The position numbers were made by a program, and so were the translations under genes. Below the pieces are notes generated by a model. That model was not told where the DNA came from and ran no database searches. It was given only the letters and a program-made list of their open reading frames with translations. DNA of 64,000 nucleotides from Ipomoea triloba (lineage: Eukaryota > Streptophyta > Magnoliopsida > Solanales > Convolvulaceae): contig NC_044916.1 of assembly GCF_003576645.1 (NCBI RefSeq), positions 33,999,293 to 34,063,292 of the forward strand, in the 5' to 3' direction. This document shows, piece after piece, positions 14,358 to 25,523 of this stretch. Each line of letters starts with the position of its first letter. Position 1 is the stretch's first letter.

Positions 14358-14367
14358 TTTATATAAA
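14358..14367 (-). promoter_or_regulatory. TATA box of the FBPase gene
   Basis: The palindromic TTTATATAAA lies 73-82 bp upstream of the conserved ATG at 14285. If used on the minus strand, transcription would start near 14330. That would leave the upstream in-frame ATG at 14351 outside the mRNA. Confidence 0.6.
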
Positions 14368-14456
14368 GATGACGGAGGGCATTGGGAAATGGGAAATTGG
14401 AAACGGCCAATGGGGGTGGGGGATGGGGCTATCGAATAACTGTGGAAGGTGGGAGG

Positions 14457-14464
14457 ACACGTGG
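14457..14464. promoter_or_regulatory. G-box (ACACGTGG) in the FBPase promoter
   Basis: A perfect CACGTG core (14458-14463) lies about 95 bp upstream of the TATA box, with further ACGT cores near 14527 and 14587. G-boxes bind bZIP and bHLH factors including light-signalling PIFs. Function here is inferred from position only. Confidence 0.45.
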
Positions 14465-14830
14465 AGGCAAGCCGTGATCCATGGCAACAGTGCCTGCCAA
14501 AAGATAACGCCTTTCGTCTTTGCCTTGACGTGGTGCATATTCGCCATCCTCATCCGGCGGTTATCCTGCAAAAACCCGTCCTTTCCTTTCCACACGTCTC
14601 TGACGTCTGCTTCCTTCCCTTTCCTTTCCATAAACTCTATCTCACTGTCAGCTCCGCCACGCCCATATATCATATTAATATCAACTAAGTCAAATATCTA
14701 TTTTGTCAACTCTTATCTCTTGCCATAATTTATGTCCTCCGATATTTTTGGGCTCCACGCAATCACCAATCACAAAATATTAAATTCCTCTCATTATTTA
14801 TCCCTACTTAACAATTACAAGACTACAAAT

Positions 14831-14918
14831 TTTTTTTGAGTACTACTCAATCGGTTATAATATAGTATATGTTTATAAACTACTTTCTTAACCTACTGCA
14901 GCACAAAGAGTTAGAGAT
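14831..14918 (-). mobile_element. SINE 3' fragment with short target duplication
   Basis: Read on the minus strand this is the tail half of the same SINE as at 10239-10367 (TTTGTGCTGCAGTAGGTTAA to GTACTCAAAAAAA). TACAAAT occurs on both sides at 14824-14830 and 14919-14925, consistent with a target-site duplication of a strongly 5'-truncated copy. Confidence 0.65.
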
Positions 14919-15062
14919 TACAAATTTAATTTTCAATAGGAACTCCTTAATTATGCTTATGCAGTCAATTACTTTTTCAAGGTTATAATTTTTTTTTTTG
15001 ATATTACAATCTATATTTAATTTTTATGTGTTTCTTTGATACAAATTCATTTTTAATGTATT

Positions 15063-15370
15063 AAGGGTGTATTTGATTCGCACATAAGAATTTGAATTTG
15101 AATGAAAATCAAATAATTAGTAATGGTAATAAATTTTAGTGAAAGTATTTTGCATGTTTGGTAGTATGGTAAAATTGAAATGATTACCAATATTGATGTT
15201 TGATTGTGTATGACCTTATAATGAGAATAAATGTTTTAAAAATACAAAAAAAAAAATAAAAAATCAAGACAATTTATCATAATATAATGACATTCAAATA
15301 ATAAATATGAACCAAAAAAAATCAAACCAAAAATCTGAAAGTACGAATTCAAACTTGAAAATTATATTAT
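15063..15370. mobile_element. Possible degraded hAT-like MITE
   Basis: The left edge GGGTGTATTTGATTCGCA followed by repeated GAATTTGAAT and TGTTTGGTAGTATGG resembles the ends of common plant hAT-type MITEs. I cannot find a matching right end or target duplication, so the boundaries are rough. Confidence 0.3.
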
Positions 15371-15395
15371 CAAATACTGTTAAGCAATAAGCAAA

Positions 15396-15483
15396 GCACA
15401 AAGAGTCAATATTTGTCTCCACTAAGACTCAAACCCACCTCATCTATATGAGATTACAACCGGATGTCACTCGACCACAAAGT
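15396..15483 (-). mobile_element. SINE 5' fragment with boxes A and B
   Basis: On the minus strand, box A (TGGTCGAGTGA, 15467-15477) precedes box B (GGTTTGAGTCT, 15425-15435), then GTGGAGACAAA and TTTGTGCTTTGC. This is the same family as 10239-10367 but keeps the 5' half and lacks the 3' tail. Confidence 0.65.
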
Positions 15484-16691
15484 ATTATCCACTTTTTTTT
15501 AATACTAAACTTGTTGAATTATCCAAGTTAGCCCACCTTTGTTATCCTCCAATCAAATATGAGAAACTTGCATGATATTTTTTTTTCTAAATACACATTA
15601 TTTTTTAATGTTTTTTATTTTTTATTTTTTGTAGTTTTAAATCATTACTTAATTTAATTTTATTAAAATAATATTTTTAATTCAATTACTTTTTTTTAAA
15701 ACTCTAATTTCAATACCTAATTTTTTGTGTAATTAAATTACATTTAATCATGGTGGTGTAAATAGTCATATTTACACTCTAATTGTTATTTACACCACCT
15801 ATGAAATTATTGAAATTTGTGACCTTTTTAGAATTTCAAGATTATTTACACCTAAGGTGGTACAAATAGCAACACCCTTTCTATTTTAAAAATTAGCGAA
15901 TAAGGTAAATTACATATGTATTTTGTAACTGGTTTATAAATCTCAAATGCTTACACATTAGTGCACAATAAACTTAAATTCACTGATGCAAAACAAAAAC
16001 AAAAAATTTAAATTCATAGAGACCAGAATTAAAAAGATTCATTGAGTGGGGCATCGTGATCTTTAAGGTTCGTTTGTGATGATCCAGTTGCATATTGCAA
16101 TCCCTTTAATTTGTTCGAGGGCATCTGTCGCTATTGCTTTACAAATTAATGTCTTTCAGGTTCATTTGAATGAATATTGTTGTATTCTAAGCATATTGTT
16201 ATCATATTAATTAGATGTGGATTGAGTGGAGGGTCTAAGTTAAAAAAAAAATTAGAGAAAATAGTTAAATAGACCAATCAATTATATTAATATATTAAAA
16301 GTTACTATTAGACCCTTAAATAATAAAAAAAAATCAATTGAACAATTAAACTTGTAAACATGTTGCAATTAACACCTTAAACATATTACCAAAAAATAGC
16401 TAGTTAATTTTTCTTTGTGTGGGCATCATGTTTTTTTTTTTTTAATAAAAAAACTATGTTTTTTTTTTAATAAAAAAACTATGCTTTCTTTTTTTTTTAA
16501 AAAAATAAATAGCATCACCAAATAGAGAAGCTGCCAACCCGATCGGACAAAGAAGCTAATGGGCTTTTTCCACCCGATATGAATAGAGAAGTTGGCCTAG
16601 CTTTTCGTCCACACAAATTATATCGTGGACCAGAGCTAACCTTGCTTGATACTTGATAGACCTTAGTCCAAAAGTTGCATGACAATCACCC

Positions 16692-17442
16692 GGCAAATTA
16701 TACTGTGCACCGCGGTGCACATAGCAATGTGCACCACGTACCTAAACGATGTCGTTTTGAGCATTGTAAACTAATCGTCCGTTTTTTTTTTTGAAAATCA
16801 TGTTTCCCGTTTCGGCCGGTCTCTGTATTTATGTTAATATTCTGTGTATTACAGACAATCATTCTGTGTATTCTAGGCAACCGTTCTGTGTATTATAGGC
16901 AACCGTTATGTATATTCATGTTAGTAACACATGTTGTGATTTCATGTTAGTAACACATGTTGTGATGTGTTTGTGCATTCGAATGTTTAGGAGGATGAGT
17001 TCTGTGTATTTTGTGTAAATATTATGTGTATTCATGTTATTAACACAAGTTGTGATGTGTTTGTGCATTCGAATGTTATGATGATGAGTTCTGTGTATTT
17101 TGCGTCAATATTTTGTGTATTATGGGCAAACATTCTGTGTATTCTAGGCAAACGTTCTGTGTATTCTATATAATGATTATGTGTATTATAGATAATGAAT
17201 TCCCTGGAGTCATTCGCGTCCACTAACTTATGTGTATTTTGTGTCAATATTCTGTGTATTATGGGCAAACATTCTGTGTATTCTAGGCAAACGTTCTGTG
17301 TATTATAGATAATGATTATGTGTATTATAGATAATGAATTCCCTGAGTCATTCGCGTCCGCGTCTACTAACTCCGAAACGACGTCGTTTTACGTACGTGG
17401 TGCACATTGCTATGTGCACCGTGGTGCAGGGTATAACGATTG
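16692..17442. mobile_element. Mutator-like MITE with palindromic ends and 9-bp target duplication
   Basis: A 751-bp element is flanked by the exact 9-bp direct repeat CAATCACCC (16683-16691 and 17443-17451), the duplication length typical of Mutator-like elements. The terminal inverted repeats span about 16698-16758 and 17378-17436 and match closely. Each end carries TGCACC(G/A)CGGTGCA, a perfect palindrome on the left, then TGCACATAGCAATGTGCA, then CACGTAC and an ACGACGTCGTTT-like block. There is no transposase ORF, so it is non-autonomous. The interior is a tandem array with the core TGTGTATT. The outermost few bases of the two ends match poorly, which suggests age. Confidence 0.75.
16820..17372. 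repeat. 22-bp minisatellite inside the MITE, TGTGTATT core
   Basis: About fifteen copies of TGTGTATT recur, mostly in units of about 22 bp such as ATTCTGTGTATTATGGGCAA plus AC. Larger duplications lie on top: a block of about 139 bp ending in CATTCGCGTCC...ACTAAC occurs at 17089-17226 and 17229-17372, and a block with GTTGTGATGTGTTTGTGC occurs at about 16960 and 17049. Confidence 0.85.
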
Positions 17443-17451
17443 CAATCACCC

Positions 17452-18170
17452 TCCTTCTGTTTGTTCGTTTGTGTTTTTTTTCTTCAATTTTATAATTATT
17501 TTTTTTTTAATAAAAAGCTCATCAATTTCTCAATCATTGGAGTTAGCTCTAAAATGTTATCCTATCTTTTTCGATCTTTCAAATTAAATTGGGTACTATA
17601 GATTCGACATTTGAATTGAGACCATATGGTTGATTTTGAGTTCGGTTCCTCAATGTTACGAACCAAAACTGTTGTCTTCAAACCTTTTTAAATCAATTTA
17701 TGATCACATACTTACATGAACATATCTATTTATTTTTTGACTCATGGATGAGGTATTTGTTAGTGTAAATCTGAACACTAATGATGTTGAAATCATAGAT
17801 TGGATTAAAACTTACATTGTGGAATAGGATGCAATATAACAATGATATTGTTGAATGAAAAGCATTGAGTAGCAAGGAATTGAACTTGCTAAGAATGTAA
17901 ATATATTCAAATTGTTTTCTTGTTTTCAGGTTACAAAAATAGTAGTTATACTATCTGTTATATAGGAGCAAAATTTACTTGGTGCATATGTAATTTCAGG
18001 TATTAACTACAGGTTTTCCTTGTTATTAACAAAAATAGTACTCCGTTTTTACAATAATTGTTTTAAAGTTACAATATTTAAATGGTTACAAATGAAATAC
18101 ATAACTATCTACATGCATCCTCTCTCATTTTGTCTTGACGATACTCTTTGATATATCACCAACACAATTT
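17452..18170. other. Gene-free AT-rich DNA
   Basis: I see nothing beyond scattered homopolymers here: no long ORF, no repeat with clear edges and no RNA gene. Confidence 0.6.
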
Positions 18171-18171
18171 T

Positions 18172-18956
18172 GGGGGTGTTTGGCAATTGACAGTTAGATG
18201 ATGACTAATAACTGATAGTTGATAGCTGATTGTGTTAGTTGATTTGACAAGCTAATAGTATTATTAGCTAATTATAACAAAAAAAATGTTTGTTTAGTTG
18301 TATACTATTAGCTGATTACATGTAAAATGACGTATAAGGACATACGTATATTGTGTTATTTATTTAACTCTTAATTTTTTAACTTTATTATTATAGTTGT
18401 GTTATTATTAATTATTTTGTAACTATTATTATTTATTATTATTAATAATGTGAAAATTATAACGAAATACTCCGTAGTTAATAATAATTTAATATAAAAA
18501 ATATGATTTCAAATAAAAATATAATAAACATAAGTTGTTAATAATAACTCAACATAACGGTTAACACAATTATGTGTGTGTGGGTGTGTGTATGTACATA
18601 AATATACGTTTGTGTGTATGTCTTAGGCAATTAGGCAATTTAGATCCCAAACTCTAGACGATTCTAATGATATTAAAAATGTAAATTTGAATAAATATAA
18701 ATATCACAATAACAAACAACTATTAACGGTAAATCGTACTTTTAAAACAAAAATACAGTCAGTTGATCGATATAAATAAGCTACTCAAAGTTTTTTTGTT
18801 TTTTTTTTGTTTTTTTTTTTTTTCATTTTTAACTTATTGACATCAGTCAAAAAACTGTTTACCAAACATCCAAATTAGTTATTTGACCTGCTAAACAAGT
18901 TAAAGTTTGTCAAATAAGTTAGACTTCGATTGATAAATTGTTTTCTAAACACTCTA
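18172..18956. mobile_element. Probable hAT-like non-autonomous element
   Basis: The left edge GGGTGTTTGGCAATTGACAG and the right edge read on the minus strand (AGAGTGTTTAGAAAACAA) form an imperfect inverted repeat of the GTGTTTGG type seen in hAT MITEs. Internal text such as GATAGTTGATAGCTGATT and ATTAGCTAATTA is typical of these elements. No convincing 8-bp duplication was found and there is no transposase frame. Confidence 0.45.
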
Positions 18957-19321
18957 AAATCTAATGAGTATAACTAACTTTGATATATATCATCATAGTT
19001 GTTGGAGATATTTGAATGGATACAACAGAGCTACCACCTCGATTGTTCAAATCTTCTTGCCTTGAACTTCTTATTGATACGAAGTATTTGTTTACTTGAA
19101 TTTCTAGGTCGATTGTTTAGCTGGTGGCCCCCCGATGGTAATTTCCCAACAGTACTAATTATACAATGATGATTATTAATCTTGGTATTGATTATTGCTA
19201 TGTATATGTACTAAAAAAAACTCAATAAAATATTTAAATAATCATCCTGCATTATAAAGCAACGAACTTTACTCTAGCTAAGCCCAGTTATTGTATCTCA
19301 AAATGGTTACAATTATGCCAA

Positions 19322-19560
19322 AGACCTTATAGTTAAGTGGTATATTTATGAGTCTTTAATAGAAATACCTTATAGTTAAGCGGCATACCTATGACTCTCT
19401 CAAGTAAAGGTCATAGATCTTATAGTTAAGCGGCATAGCTATGTCTCTCCTAAGTAGAGGTTATAGATTTGAACCTCACTTCTTTACTTTTAACTTTTAA
19501 GTTATCATTTACATGGTTGAGCGACATAATTATGACTCTCCCAAGTAGAGGTCATAAGTT
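19322..19560 (+). repeat. Tandem array of tRNA-like SINE heads
   Basis: CTTATAGTTAAG(T/C)GGCAT-like units begin near 19326, 19370 and 19420, and a diverged one near 19514. Box A matches the consensus (TAGTTAAGCGG) at 19373-19383 and 19423-19433, with a near match at 19330-19340. Between units is CTATGACTCTC..AAGTA.AGGTCATAG, and after the third comes a box B-like TTTGAACCTC. It appears to be repeated 5' ends of a second tRNA-derived SINE family. Confidence 0.6.
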
Positions 19561-19606
19561 TAAAAAATGATTAATTTGAAATTGTCACTGAAAGACATTA
19601 ACTCTA

Positions 19607-20055
19607 AAGTGTTTGGTTGGATGGAAAACATTTTCCAAGGAAAATGTTTTCCTTAAAGTGAGGAAAATGGTGTTTTATGTTGTTTGGTTGGATGGAAAAC
19701 AAGTTCCATTGGAAAAAGTTTTCCTTAACAATGAGGAAAACATTTTCCTAGCAAATCTTATGTATTTTGTCTTCCATGGAAAACTTTTTCCATTGAAAAC
19801 TAGTATCACAATTTTACGCTCCCATACTTTATTAATTACTCTTATTATTATTATTATTATTGTGTAGGGTTATATATGTCATTATACTCATTATTCATTA
19901 CCATTCCAAACCCAACCAAACAATGAAATTTATATTCCCAATAATTTCTTTTCTACCAACCAAACAATAGAATCTATTTTTCTGGTAATTTGTTTTCTAT
20001 GGAATTTAAATTCCATTTTCTTCAAATATTTTTCCAGCTAACCAAACGAGCTGTA
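19607..20055. mobile_element. hAT-like MITE upstream of the SH4-type trihelix gene
   Basis: The left edge GTGTTTGGTTGGATGGAAAA and the minus-strand right edge CTCGTTTGGTTAGCTGGAAA are inverted repeats. The left end is duplicated: TGTTTGGTTGGATGGAAAAC occurs at about 19611 and 19681. It lies several hundred bases before the trihelix start and could have brought regulatory sites. No target duplication was seen. Confidence 0.5.
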
Positions 20056-20539
20056 AGTTTATAATATAAAAACTTTTAAAAAATTTGTAGTAATTAAAGG
20101 GAGGGCATGGGCTGACGTCTGACGGGTAATTATAAAAATGCAAATTGAGAGAATTCTGTGCTCCAAAGTATTATTTATTTGCTTTTATTCTCCCAGTGGG
20201 CATAAATTTTGGGAAAGAATGCAGAGAAGTATGCAAAAAGGTGATTCCATTCCATGCTTGACTGCTTGAGAGTTGAAGCTGGGGCCAGAATTTTCTTTGT
20301 TTGCTGGCTGGCTTGGTGACTGGTGAGTTGGTGTAATCACATTTTAGCCTATTTGTGGGAGATGCGTGTGGTGAGCACGAAAATTTCGCACAATTGGGTC
20401 CCGCCGATTCCTCCGCCCATACATTGAATCTGCAGCGTCTCCCAATTTTGCCTTTTTTCCTTTCTATTCTACTGTACACCAAACACCTTCTTCTTCTTTC
20501 TGCTTCTTCTGGAATCTGGAATCTTGGCTGAAAATTATG

Positions 20540-20758
20540 GTAAGTTCTTGTTTTTCTTACAACAGAGATTTGATTTTTTTGTTTTAAATTGTTGCTTTTG
20601 GGCATTTTAGGTTGTTGGTGTTAATGGGTATCCTTGAATGGTAAACATAATCAAATCCTTCTGTGGGATTTTAGTTAATTGCCGGATACGCGCATAATCT
20701 TTACTTATATAGTTGGATTGCTTGAATTGATTATTTAGATTGGTTATTATGTTCTCAG
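20540..20758 (+). other. Probable 5' UTR intron of the SH4-type trihelix gene
   Basis: A good donor (GGTAAGTT, GT at 20540-20541) follows a TC-rich leader. A possible acceptor TTCTCAG ends at 20758, and a second candidate, TTTTTAG, ends near 20893 just before the ATG at 20901. Which acceptor is used cannot be decided from sequence alone. Confidence 0.45.
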
Positions 20759-20900
20759 GGAATAGTGAAGTGAAATGGATTGATTTTTCATGAATTGGGG
20801 AGTCAAAAACTGGTTCTTTGAAGTAAATGCTTTTCTTTTGGACAAGGGTTTAGTGCTTATGAACTAGGGTATAGGGAAAGAAATAGTTTTTAGCTGAGGA

Positions 20901-22232
20901 ATGGAAGGAAATTTATCATCAGGGAATATGATGACTGGCAATGGTTCTTACCCAAATATGGATTTGCAAGGTTCAATTAGGGTTCATCATCATCAACCCC
21001 AACAGGTTGGGCTTCATCAACAACAGCATCACTCTCTTCCTAGACAAGGGTCAATGGTTCGCCCCCCAATTCATGAGAGTTTTCCCCTCTCCATTGGTGG
21101 TCCACAAGGTTGTAATAAGAATATTTCTTGGAATGACTATGGCAGAGGTGAGGGGGTTAAATCTGCAAGTGATGAAGAGGAGCCTAGCTTTGCAGAGGAT
21201 GCTGCTGAGGGCTACAATGATCAGAATAGGGGGAAGAAGGCACCCATGTGGCATCGTGTGAAATGGACTGACCAGATGGTGAGATTGCTAATTACTGCTG
21301 TTTCTTACATAGGTGAGGAGGCAGCTGCAGAACACAGTGGAAGGAGAAAATGCTCTAATTTGCATAAAAAAGGGAAATGGAAATTGGTATCGAAGGTCAT
21401 GGCTAAAAGGGGTCATTTTGTTTCCCCTCAACAATGTGAGGATAAGTTCAATGATCTGAACAAAAGGTACAAGAGACTGAATGAGATTCTTGGGAGGGGA
21501 ACTTCTTGTGAGGTTGTTGAGAATCCTACACTTTTGGATTTGATGGATCACATATCAGAGAAAACAAAGGAGGAAGTTAGAAAAATATTGAGTTCTAAGC
21601 ATTTGCACTATGAAGAGATGTGTTCTTACCACAATGGGAACCGTTTACATCTTCCTCCTGATCCTGACTTGCAACGTGCACTACGCTTGGCTCTTAGAAG
21701 TAGAGATGATCACGATGACAATGATGTGAGGGGGCATGGACAAGATAACAATTATGAGGATGATCAAGATGATGAGCTAGATGAGCATGAGCGTGATCAG
21801 TGTGAAGAAAATCATAATTTTAATGTTCATCACAGGATGTATGTGGTGCCTGCAGGGGGCTCTGGAAAGAGGGCAAAACCAAATGTTAACCTTGGCAATT
21901 CCTTGAATTCCCAAGATTGTAGCATGACTTTCAGTTTTCAGACACAAAATGCTAATGGAGATGCAATGCAAACATTATCTGATGGTGTGAGGGGAAGTGC
22001 TTCACAGAAGAAGTGGTTGGATCATCGTACTCTTCAGCTTGAAGAACATAAGCTACATATTCAGGTACAGATGTTGGAATTGGAGCAAGAGCGCCTCAAA
22101 TGGCAAAGATTTAATAGGAAAAAAGACCATGAGTTGGAAATGATGAGGATGGAAAACGGGAGGATGAAACTTGAGAATGAACGCATGGCAATGGAGTTGA
22201 AATGGAAGAAGATGCTTACAGACAATAGTTAA
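20901..22232 (+). CDS. Trihelix transcription factor, SH4-type (At1g21200/At1g76870-like)
   Basis: Intronless ORF of 443 residues. It has a Gln/His-rich N-terminus and one trihelix (Myb/SANT-like) DNA-binding domain at about residues 115-205. That domain starts WHRVKWTDQMVRLLITAVSY and includes GKWKLVSKVMAKRGHFVSPQ and CEDKFNDLNKRYKRLN. A basic region with HLPPDPDLQRALRLALRSR follows, then a long Asp/Glu-rich stretch (about 270-305). A C-terminal coiled coil (about 370-440; QLEEHKLHIQVQMLELEQER) probably mediates dimerisation. Domain order and length match the SH4-type single-domain trihelix proteins At1g21200/At1g76870 as I remember them. It acts in the nucleus and its targets are unknown. 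A 5' UTR intron is likely upstream. Confidence 0.9.
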   Translation: MEGNLSSGNMMTGNGSYPNMDLQGSIRVHHHQPQQVGLHQQQHHSLPRQGSMVRPPIHESFPLSIGGPQGCNKNISWNDYGRGEGVKSASDEEEPSFAEDAAEGYNDQNRGKKAPMWHRVKWTDQMVRLLITAVSYIGEEAAAEHSGRRKCSNLHKKGKWKLVSKVMAKRGHFVSPQQCEDKFNDLNKRYKRLNEILGRGTSCEVVENPTLLDLMDHISEKTKEEVRKILSSKHLHYEEMCSYHNGNRLHLPPDPDLQRALRLALRSRDDHDDNDVRGHGQDNNYEDDQDDELDEHERDQCEENHNFNVHHRMYVVPAGGSGKRAKPNVNLGNSLNSQDCSMTFSFQTQNANGDAMQTLSDGVRGSASQKKWLDHRTLQLEEHKLHIQVQMLELEQERLKWQRFNRKKDHELEMMRMENGRMKLENERMAMELKWKKMLTDNS

Positions 22233-25200
22233 CCAATCAACACTTCTATCAGAAGGAGGACGACTTTGTCCAGCAGATTTTCCTTTTTTCTTTTTACCTT
22301 CTGTGGATGGTTCAGGGTCACATCTTTTTGCTGAATGCATTCAGAGTAAAAAAGCTGTTATTTAGCTGCTTTGTTTATAGTGTTTATTGGAGATTTTTAT
22401 GTGTTGGAAACTGGATTTCTCTTTCTTCCCAAGTTTGTGGTCTCCTGCTGTAATTTTGGGAATTTATTATTTAGCTTAAAAATTTCTTGAGTCAACATTT
22501 TTTTCTTCCTTTTAATGCACCTTCTCTGATCTAATTAATGCTAATTGTTTTTGTGCTTTCTGTAACTGGCTTTTAATGCACCTTCTCTGATCTACTTGTT
22601 TGTTGACTACTTTTTGCTTTCATTAGGGAAACAATTGGATATTGGAATAATAATAAGCCACATTTGGGCTTTCCAGAAGCATCATATTCAATAAACTTTA
22701 GAGGTTTCACTGTATTTACTACATGTGGTGCAACAAGTTATAAAGAAGAATGTGAAGACCTATGATGCAAATCTGCAAAAGTCTGTAATGTTTGGTAGAC
22801 TGATGATCTAGGCATGCCATATGAGATTAGGTGGCATAAATGCTTAAAAATATATAGCTGCCTGCTTAATAATGTTGTATATGAAGTTGTATGATCTCTG
22901 AAGTAGCTTGATTACAATTGGCTGACTAATGGATATTTTAATGGTCTCTCTCTGTGTGTTGGAAAGTGAATATAATTCAGTGGTAGAACTGGGAAAAGCC
23001 TGTTTCCTGAGAGATAAGGTACATCTCTTTGCTATATCTTCAAATCTTCAATTACCTATTTGATGACCATTTTCAATAATCTTTCTCCTATTGTCTTGTT
23101 GATGACATTGTTGATGACATTTATGTACTTGAATATCTTTCAGGCATTGGTCAACTGATTCCTCTTCCGGAACTATTCTATGGTTCTTAACATGATTTTG
23201 AAAGTAAAGTACAAACTGAATTGGATCTTAACATTAATTAGTTTAATATAGGCATGCTCCAAATTAATTCTGGTGCACCAAAAGTTGTCTATCATCTAGG
23301 TTCATTTTCTTGATTTGCTAGGTGCCAAGCTGATAGGTTCATCTACCTGACTTTCCAGTTGGCATACCCTTGGATCTTTTTATGAAGCTTGTGTTCGTGA
23401 AACCCTACCCTGTCTGCATCACTCCTTGTTCATAGAATTGCAGCCTAATAAAACTTTCTGAGATTTATTTAAAGTCATCATGTTGAGTCACTAGGAGATA
23501 AGTATTGGTTGCCTTCCATCATGAGCATAGTTGAATGACCAACTGACAAGCATGCCTCTGCTTTACCAGAGGGGAAAAAGTGTTCTCAGTTGATCAAATT
23601 TGAGAAAACTTGAGTTCCTTGTATTAGTAGATTCCCAAAGGTTCCTTTGTACTGCATTTTTTTTAATACACTTATTCTTGCTTATTGGTGTAAAATTCTT
23701 AGTATGCCTTTTATGCTGCAGAGATTGTGTTCAGATTTACACGTGAAGCTAACAACTAAGATGCTATCCTTTACCTGAAATGAAGAACACTTAATGGACT
23801 GTGATTATATCTTTTTATTTGTCTTAATGCCTCCTTTTCTCCTTTTTAAATGTATTTGGCATATCTTATGTTTGTTATATGAAGATCTTTATCAAATCTA
23901 AATGATTTAAGGCAGCAAAAGCCACATAATTTATTCGGGGGGATGAACAAATTCTAGTTTATAAAATGTTCAGGTTGACTAGGTAAGATAGTTACAATTT
24001 GGGAGGCCCAGTTTGTTGTGAAAGAGGAAATTATATTGACAGGACTTATTGCGCTCTGAATTTTGGGAGGCCCAGTTTGCAGATGCTATAAGGCTATTGC
24101 TTTTAGGAAAGTAAATTCATGTAGGACTTATTGCGCTCTGAATTTTGGTATAGATCTCTAAGGTTTGTGTGTGTGTGTGTGTGTGTAAACAGATGGGGAA
24201 ACATCAGGTTAGGTGGGCCCAAGGTTTCAGACAAACATAGAAACTGGGAAATGAAGAGAGTTGGAAGCTTTTTGGACTGATGAACAGTATGACCATAGAA
24301 GCTGTGGAAAAGAAAATGAAAATGGAAGGGGAAACCTTCTATCAAGTGGGAAGGTTAATATCTTGAGGGGCATAAATTCACTGGGAATAGTTTCAGAAGT
24401 TAAAACAGTGAAATATTCTTCAAAATTCATTTACAATACTCCAAATTTCATCCCTTACTGTCTGAATTAGAAAATGACCATTCACACCCCTAGGCGGTTT
24501 CAGTTTTCAGAACAATGCTTTTTAACTGATGTAGATATTTGTGTGACTAATACTTTTGGTGTGGTAAACATCTCAAAAGGACCACTAATTTATCACACAA
24601 ATAAACCAGCCATGTATGTGTACTTGTTTCGCGAAATAATTTGCTTTGAGTAGCTCTGAAATTGTCAGGTCTGTGACTATGTAATCATGCCATTACACAT
24701 TAATGAATAGCATTACAAATTAGTAGGTTGCCAGGACTACAGTGTTTCAGGTGAACATACTCCACTGTGCATTTTAACAGTGTGCCCCCACAACACTTAA
24801 TTGCTTCATGCTATAGTGAATCCATCATTTTACATGGCTATCGCTTTTCTTGTTTTCCGATAATAAACCTTGCAATGCCAAATTGTGACAGGTTATTTGT
24901 TACCACCTATCTGTTGACATTATCTCAGGTTACATCTTGAAATCCTCAGATGATGGCTGAAAGGTGTGGTTTCATTCCCCTTCACAGGTTGACTTTTCAA
25001 TTGTCTCGATCAGACGGAGGACGCTACTAACCGAATGGCAAAGCAGAAAACAGGACCAAAGGTACGGTTAGATCCCGTCCCAGGCAGTAAGTCGAGACGT
25101 TTCTGTTTCCCAAAGTGTTGCCCTGTAGTGTGTAGCATCCTATGTGGTTTGAATTTGTGAAGGTCCTATCTTGAAGTTGTCATGTACATTTGATTGCAAC

Positions 25201-25520
25201 TGAAGCTTAGTACATTGTTGAACATGGTTGCTGGGTAGGATACAAAATTTGCTGCTTCTCTTTATGGGGACATTGCCTGGGTATGCCCACAGTACTCTCA
25301 CCTTTCTGTTTTTCAAATATACATCTATCTTGTTGCCAACACTTGCCATTCATCAGTTTCATTTCAAGCTTGATTAATTGCTCAACAGATGAGTAATAGG
25401 GTACCATCAGTTCATTTCAAACTCAATTCTTGAATACATTACTGCTATTTTTAACCATTTCAGTACTAAAACAACTGAACATAACCCACCAACTTGAGAT
25501 GGTTGGTACTGTCAATGGGC
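22233..25520. other. 3' flank of the trihelix gene and gene-free DNA
   Basis: No conserved ORF is visible. The region holds the 3' UTR of the trihelix gene (end not clear), a partial tandem duplication at 23998-24148 and a (TG)n tract at 24166-24186. The 22-mer-scale similarity ATCAGA.GGAGGACG between about 22247 and 25010 hints at duplicated 3' sequence. A short minus-strand ORF at 25140-25349 is not convincing. Confidence 0.5.
23998..24148. repeat. Short tandem duplication
   Basis: TTTGGGAGGCCCAGTTTG occurs at about 23998 and 24062. AGGACTTATTGCGCTCTGAA plus TTTTGG occurs at 24041-24066 and 24123-24148. Together they form two copies of a unit with a diverged middle. Confidence 0.75.
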
Positions 25521-25523
25521 TAC

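Noticed and set aside
16820..17372. Regularly spaced 22-bp repeats as a CRISPR-like array
   Set aside because: Repeats are contiguous and variable, without unique spacers, and lie inside a transposon in plant DNA.
20171..20605. Minus-strand ORF of 144 codons upstream of the SH4-type trihelix gene
   Set aside because: No recognisable domain, and it overlaps the likely leader and 5' UTR intron of the plus-strand gene.
25140..25349. Minus-strand ORF with RKVR.LWAYP, resembling RKVRCLWAYSP near the GT47 C-terminus
   Set aside because: Only about ten residues agree and nothing else of the GT47 domain is nearby; probably chance.
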